This document shows, in pieces, positions 33,668-34,887 of a stretch of 34,887 nt of DNA. Origin of the DNA: Chloroflexota bacterium. GTDB taxonomy: Bacteria > Chloroflexota > Anaerolineae > J102. Both the position numbers and the translations under genes were made by a program. Positions within the stretch are counted from its first letter, which is position 1, and every line of letters begins with the position of its first letter. The notes below the pieces were generated by a model. The model searched no databases. It was not told the origin of the DNA and saw only the letters and a program-made list of their open reading frames with translations. Where the stretch lies: NCBI GenBank assembly GCA_024224665.1, contig JAAENG010000137.1:1-34887 (forward strand), written 5' to 3'.

Positions 33668-34801
33668 CTAATCAGATGGATCCACAAGCGTCGGATTATC
33701 CAGTTCGGCTGTCAGGGTACCACGCACCCCACGCACACGATCCAAAAACGCATAACGGCCCGAATCGACATGATCATAGGCGGTATATAACATGTAACCG
33801 GTGACAGTCAGATAAGCGGCGGTCACACCTAAAGGTCCCCAGGGTGGAACGGCAAGGGGTTTCAGTAATTTCACAGCAGCCAGGCCTTTAACGATGGCAT
33901 CGGTCACCTTAGCCCGTCCACGAAAACTGCCTTGCAGGGCCATTATCTCATCGGCGACTGCTGCCAGGAGCACAGGATCACCTTGGTAAGTCAATATCTG
34001 GTCTCGTCCCTCCTGATAGATTCCTTTGGTATCCAGAAAGCGCTCGATTGCCTGAGACATCAGCTCATTCTCTTTGATATCCTCGATGAAATCGTAAATG
34101 CCCTCTCGCACCATTTCCTCGCCCCGCGGCCCCAACAATGCCCGTAGCTTGTCCGAAGCGGCCAACACGTAATCGACCGCGGTTTTTAATGTACCGGCCG
34201 CAGTCTTGCCCAACCAATCCGAGGTATCGGCGCCGAGGGCCTCGGCTGCCTCTTTAAGTATCGCTGCATCCATCGTCAGGAACCCGGCAATGGCATCACC
34301 GGTGACATCTACCGTCTCATCATGTACATAGTGCAGACATTCGGAGATCGCGGCCTGCAATTGCATCGCTTCCTGTCCAACAGATCGGTAAGGGGGCAAT
34401 CTGCCGGCTGCTATTAATCTATCCGGTTCATTCAAGGCCCGAAAGATCACAGACTCGCTGCCGGCGGTTCCGGCAACGCCGTACATAGCGCCTGCGATCT
34501 CAGGATCGCCCGACGCCCGGGCCAGACGTTCGGCAATGGCTAGATCGGCAGCGGCTGCAGCCAGTAGGCGCAACTCCGCCATACTGCGCTCATGGGCATC
34601 TTGCGCCGCTTGCCACTGATTCACGAGGTCGGTTTCCAGTTGCAGGCTCTGCTCGAGAAATAGCTCTGCCTGTTCGATCTGCTCATCATTATAAGGCGAG
34701 GGCGGCCGCGCCGTCTCACCCGAACGATAGCTGGCGACGGGTGGCTCCAACAGCATACCGAGCCCGGCCACATATTCTGACAAAATGGGGGAATCTGCCA
34801 T
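33668..34801 (-). CDS. Unrecognised mostly helical protein with a C-terminal hydrophobic segment
   Basis: Two adjacent ATGs (34804 and 34801) follow AAGGAG; the second has the better spacing and gives 377 residues. I do not recognise the family. The N-terminal half is rich in Ala, Leu and Glu and probably helical, with a coiled-coil-like stretch (about 40-90: QIEQAELFLEQSLQLETDL, AHERSMAELRLLAAAAADLAI). The middle contains VREGIYDFIEDIKENELMSQ. A hydrophobic stretch near residues 318-340 (WGPLGVTAAYLTVTGYMLYTAY) may be a membrane segment, followed by DRVRGVRGTL. No signal peptide or catalytic motif is visible. Minisatellites sit on both sides. Confidence 0.7.
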   Translation of the reverse strand: MADSPILSEYVAGLGMLLEPPVASYRSGETARPPSPYNDEQIEQAELFLEQSLQLETDLVNQWQAAQDAHERSMAELRLLAAAAADLAIAERLARASGDPEIAGAMYGVAGTAGSESVIFRALNEPDRLIAAGRLPPYRSVGQEAMQLQAAISECLHYVHDETVDVTGDAIAGFLTMDAAILKEAAEALGADTSDWLGKTAAGTLKTAVDYVLAASDKLRALLGPRGEEMVREGIYDFIEDIKENELMSQAIERFLDTKGIYQEGRDQILTYQGDPVLLAAVADEIMALQGSFRGRAKVTDAIVKGLAAVKLLKPLAVPPWGPLGVTAAYLTVTGYMLYTAYDHVDSGRYAFLDRVRGVRGTLTAELDNPTLVDPSD

Positions 34802-34824
34802 CATTTATCTCCTTCTAGATCGGG

Positions 34825-34887
34825 GGAGGGTCCTCCCAAAGAAAGGGAGGGTCCTCCCAAAGAAAGGGAGGGTCCTCCCAAAGAAAG
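34825..34887 (+). repeat. 21-bp tandem repeat running off the window
   Basis: Three perfect copies of a 21-bp unit end exactly at the window edge, so the array probably continues. Each unit contains GGGAGG-GT-CCTCCC, a small hairpin, followed by AAAGAAA. It lies about 20 bp upstream of the start of the unknown gene at 34801, in its leader or promoter region. Confidence 0.9.

Noticed and set aside
1-34887. tRNA, rRNA, integrase, transposase or phage genes
   Set aside because: None was recognised on either strand, so no mobile-element boundary can be claimed.

Overview
The window looks like bacterial chromosome from a Chloroflexota (Chloroflexi) lineage, probably an anaerobic or facultative relative of Anaerolineae/Caldilineae/Ardenticatenia. 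This is inferred from secreted proteins with long Thr-Pro linkers and DNRLRE modules, an SH3-containing lipoprotein, several lipobox signal peptides, intergenic minisatellites, and an oxygen-sensitive glycyl radical enzyme. No rRNA, tRNA, CRISPR array, transposase or phage gene is visible, so the lineage call rests on gene style only.

Region 1 (173-10413, mostly minus strand) is a catabolic locus. In transcription order it holds a SorC-type sugar-sensing regulator, a zinc alcohol dehydrogenase, an 80-residue remnant of a Gfo/Idh/MocA oxidoreductase, a GMC flavoprotein, a GlcG/PduO-C-like protein, a ROK sugar kinase, a glycyl-radical activase, a glycyl radical enzyme and a Dabb protein. A consensus-like promoter (TTGACA, 17 bp, TAGACT) followed at once by a perfect 33-bp palindrome lies upstream of the regulator. 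An AT-rich DUF4160-DUF2442 pair sits on the opposite strand inside this otherwise co-directional cluster. The gene set suggests oxidation or phosphorylation of a sugar or anhydro-sugar followed by radical C-O cleavage; the substrate cannot be read from sequence alone.

Region 2 (10543-19494, plus strand) is a second carbohydrate locus: an SH3/clan GH-A lipoprotein, glucuronate isomerase (uxaC), a GalU-type uridylyltransferase, a GHMP kinase resembling glucuronokinase, a xylulokinase-like FGGY kinase, a URO-D/MtaA-like protein with a complete Zn-thiolate motif, and an L-galactose-dehydrogenase-like aldo/keto reductase. Overlapping starts and stops couple galU-GHMP kinase-FGGY kinase and URO-D-AKR. 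Kinase, uridylyltransferase and isomerase together suggest that glucuronate can be either activated to UDP-glucuronate or catabolised.

Region 3 (19639-25746, minus strand) holds a membrane-anchored phosphodiester glycosidase, a copper-efflux operon csoR-copZ-copA with a recognisable promoter and G/C-rich CsoR-type operator, and a lipoprotein 5'-nucleotidase. Region 4 (25992-34887) holds a 1480-residue modular secreted protein with a metzincin-type zinc motif, a second secreted protein, a rhodanese lipoprotein, lgt, and an unrecognised helical protein preceded by a 21-bp tandem repeat that runs off the window.

Intergenic DNA carries a family of 8-bp-period minisatellites (23044-23277 and 33571-33658), a 7-bp-period array (33211-33273), a 56-bp folded repeat in two opposite copies (585-640 and 13805-13860), and several hairpins. 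Most promising for follow-up are the glycyl-radical locus with its operator, the glucuronokinase/GalU/UxaC module with its methyltransferase-like partner, and the metzincin surface protein.
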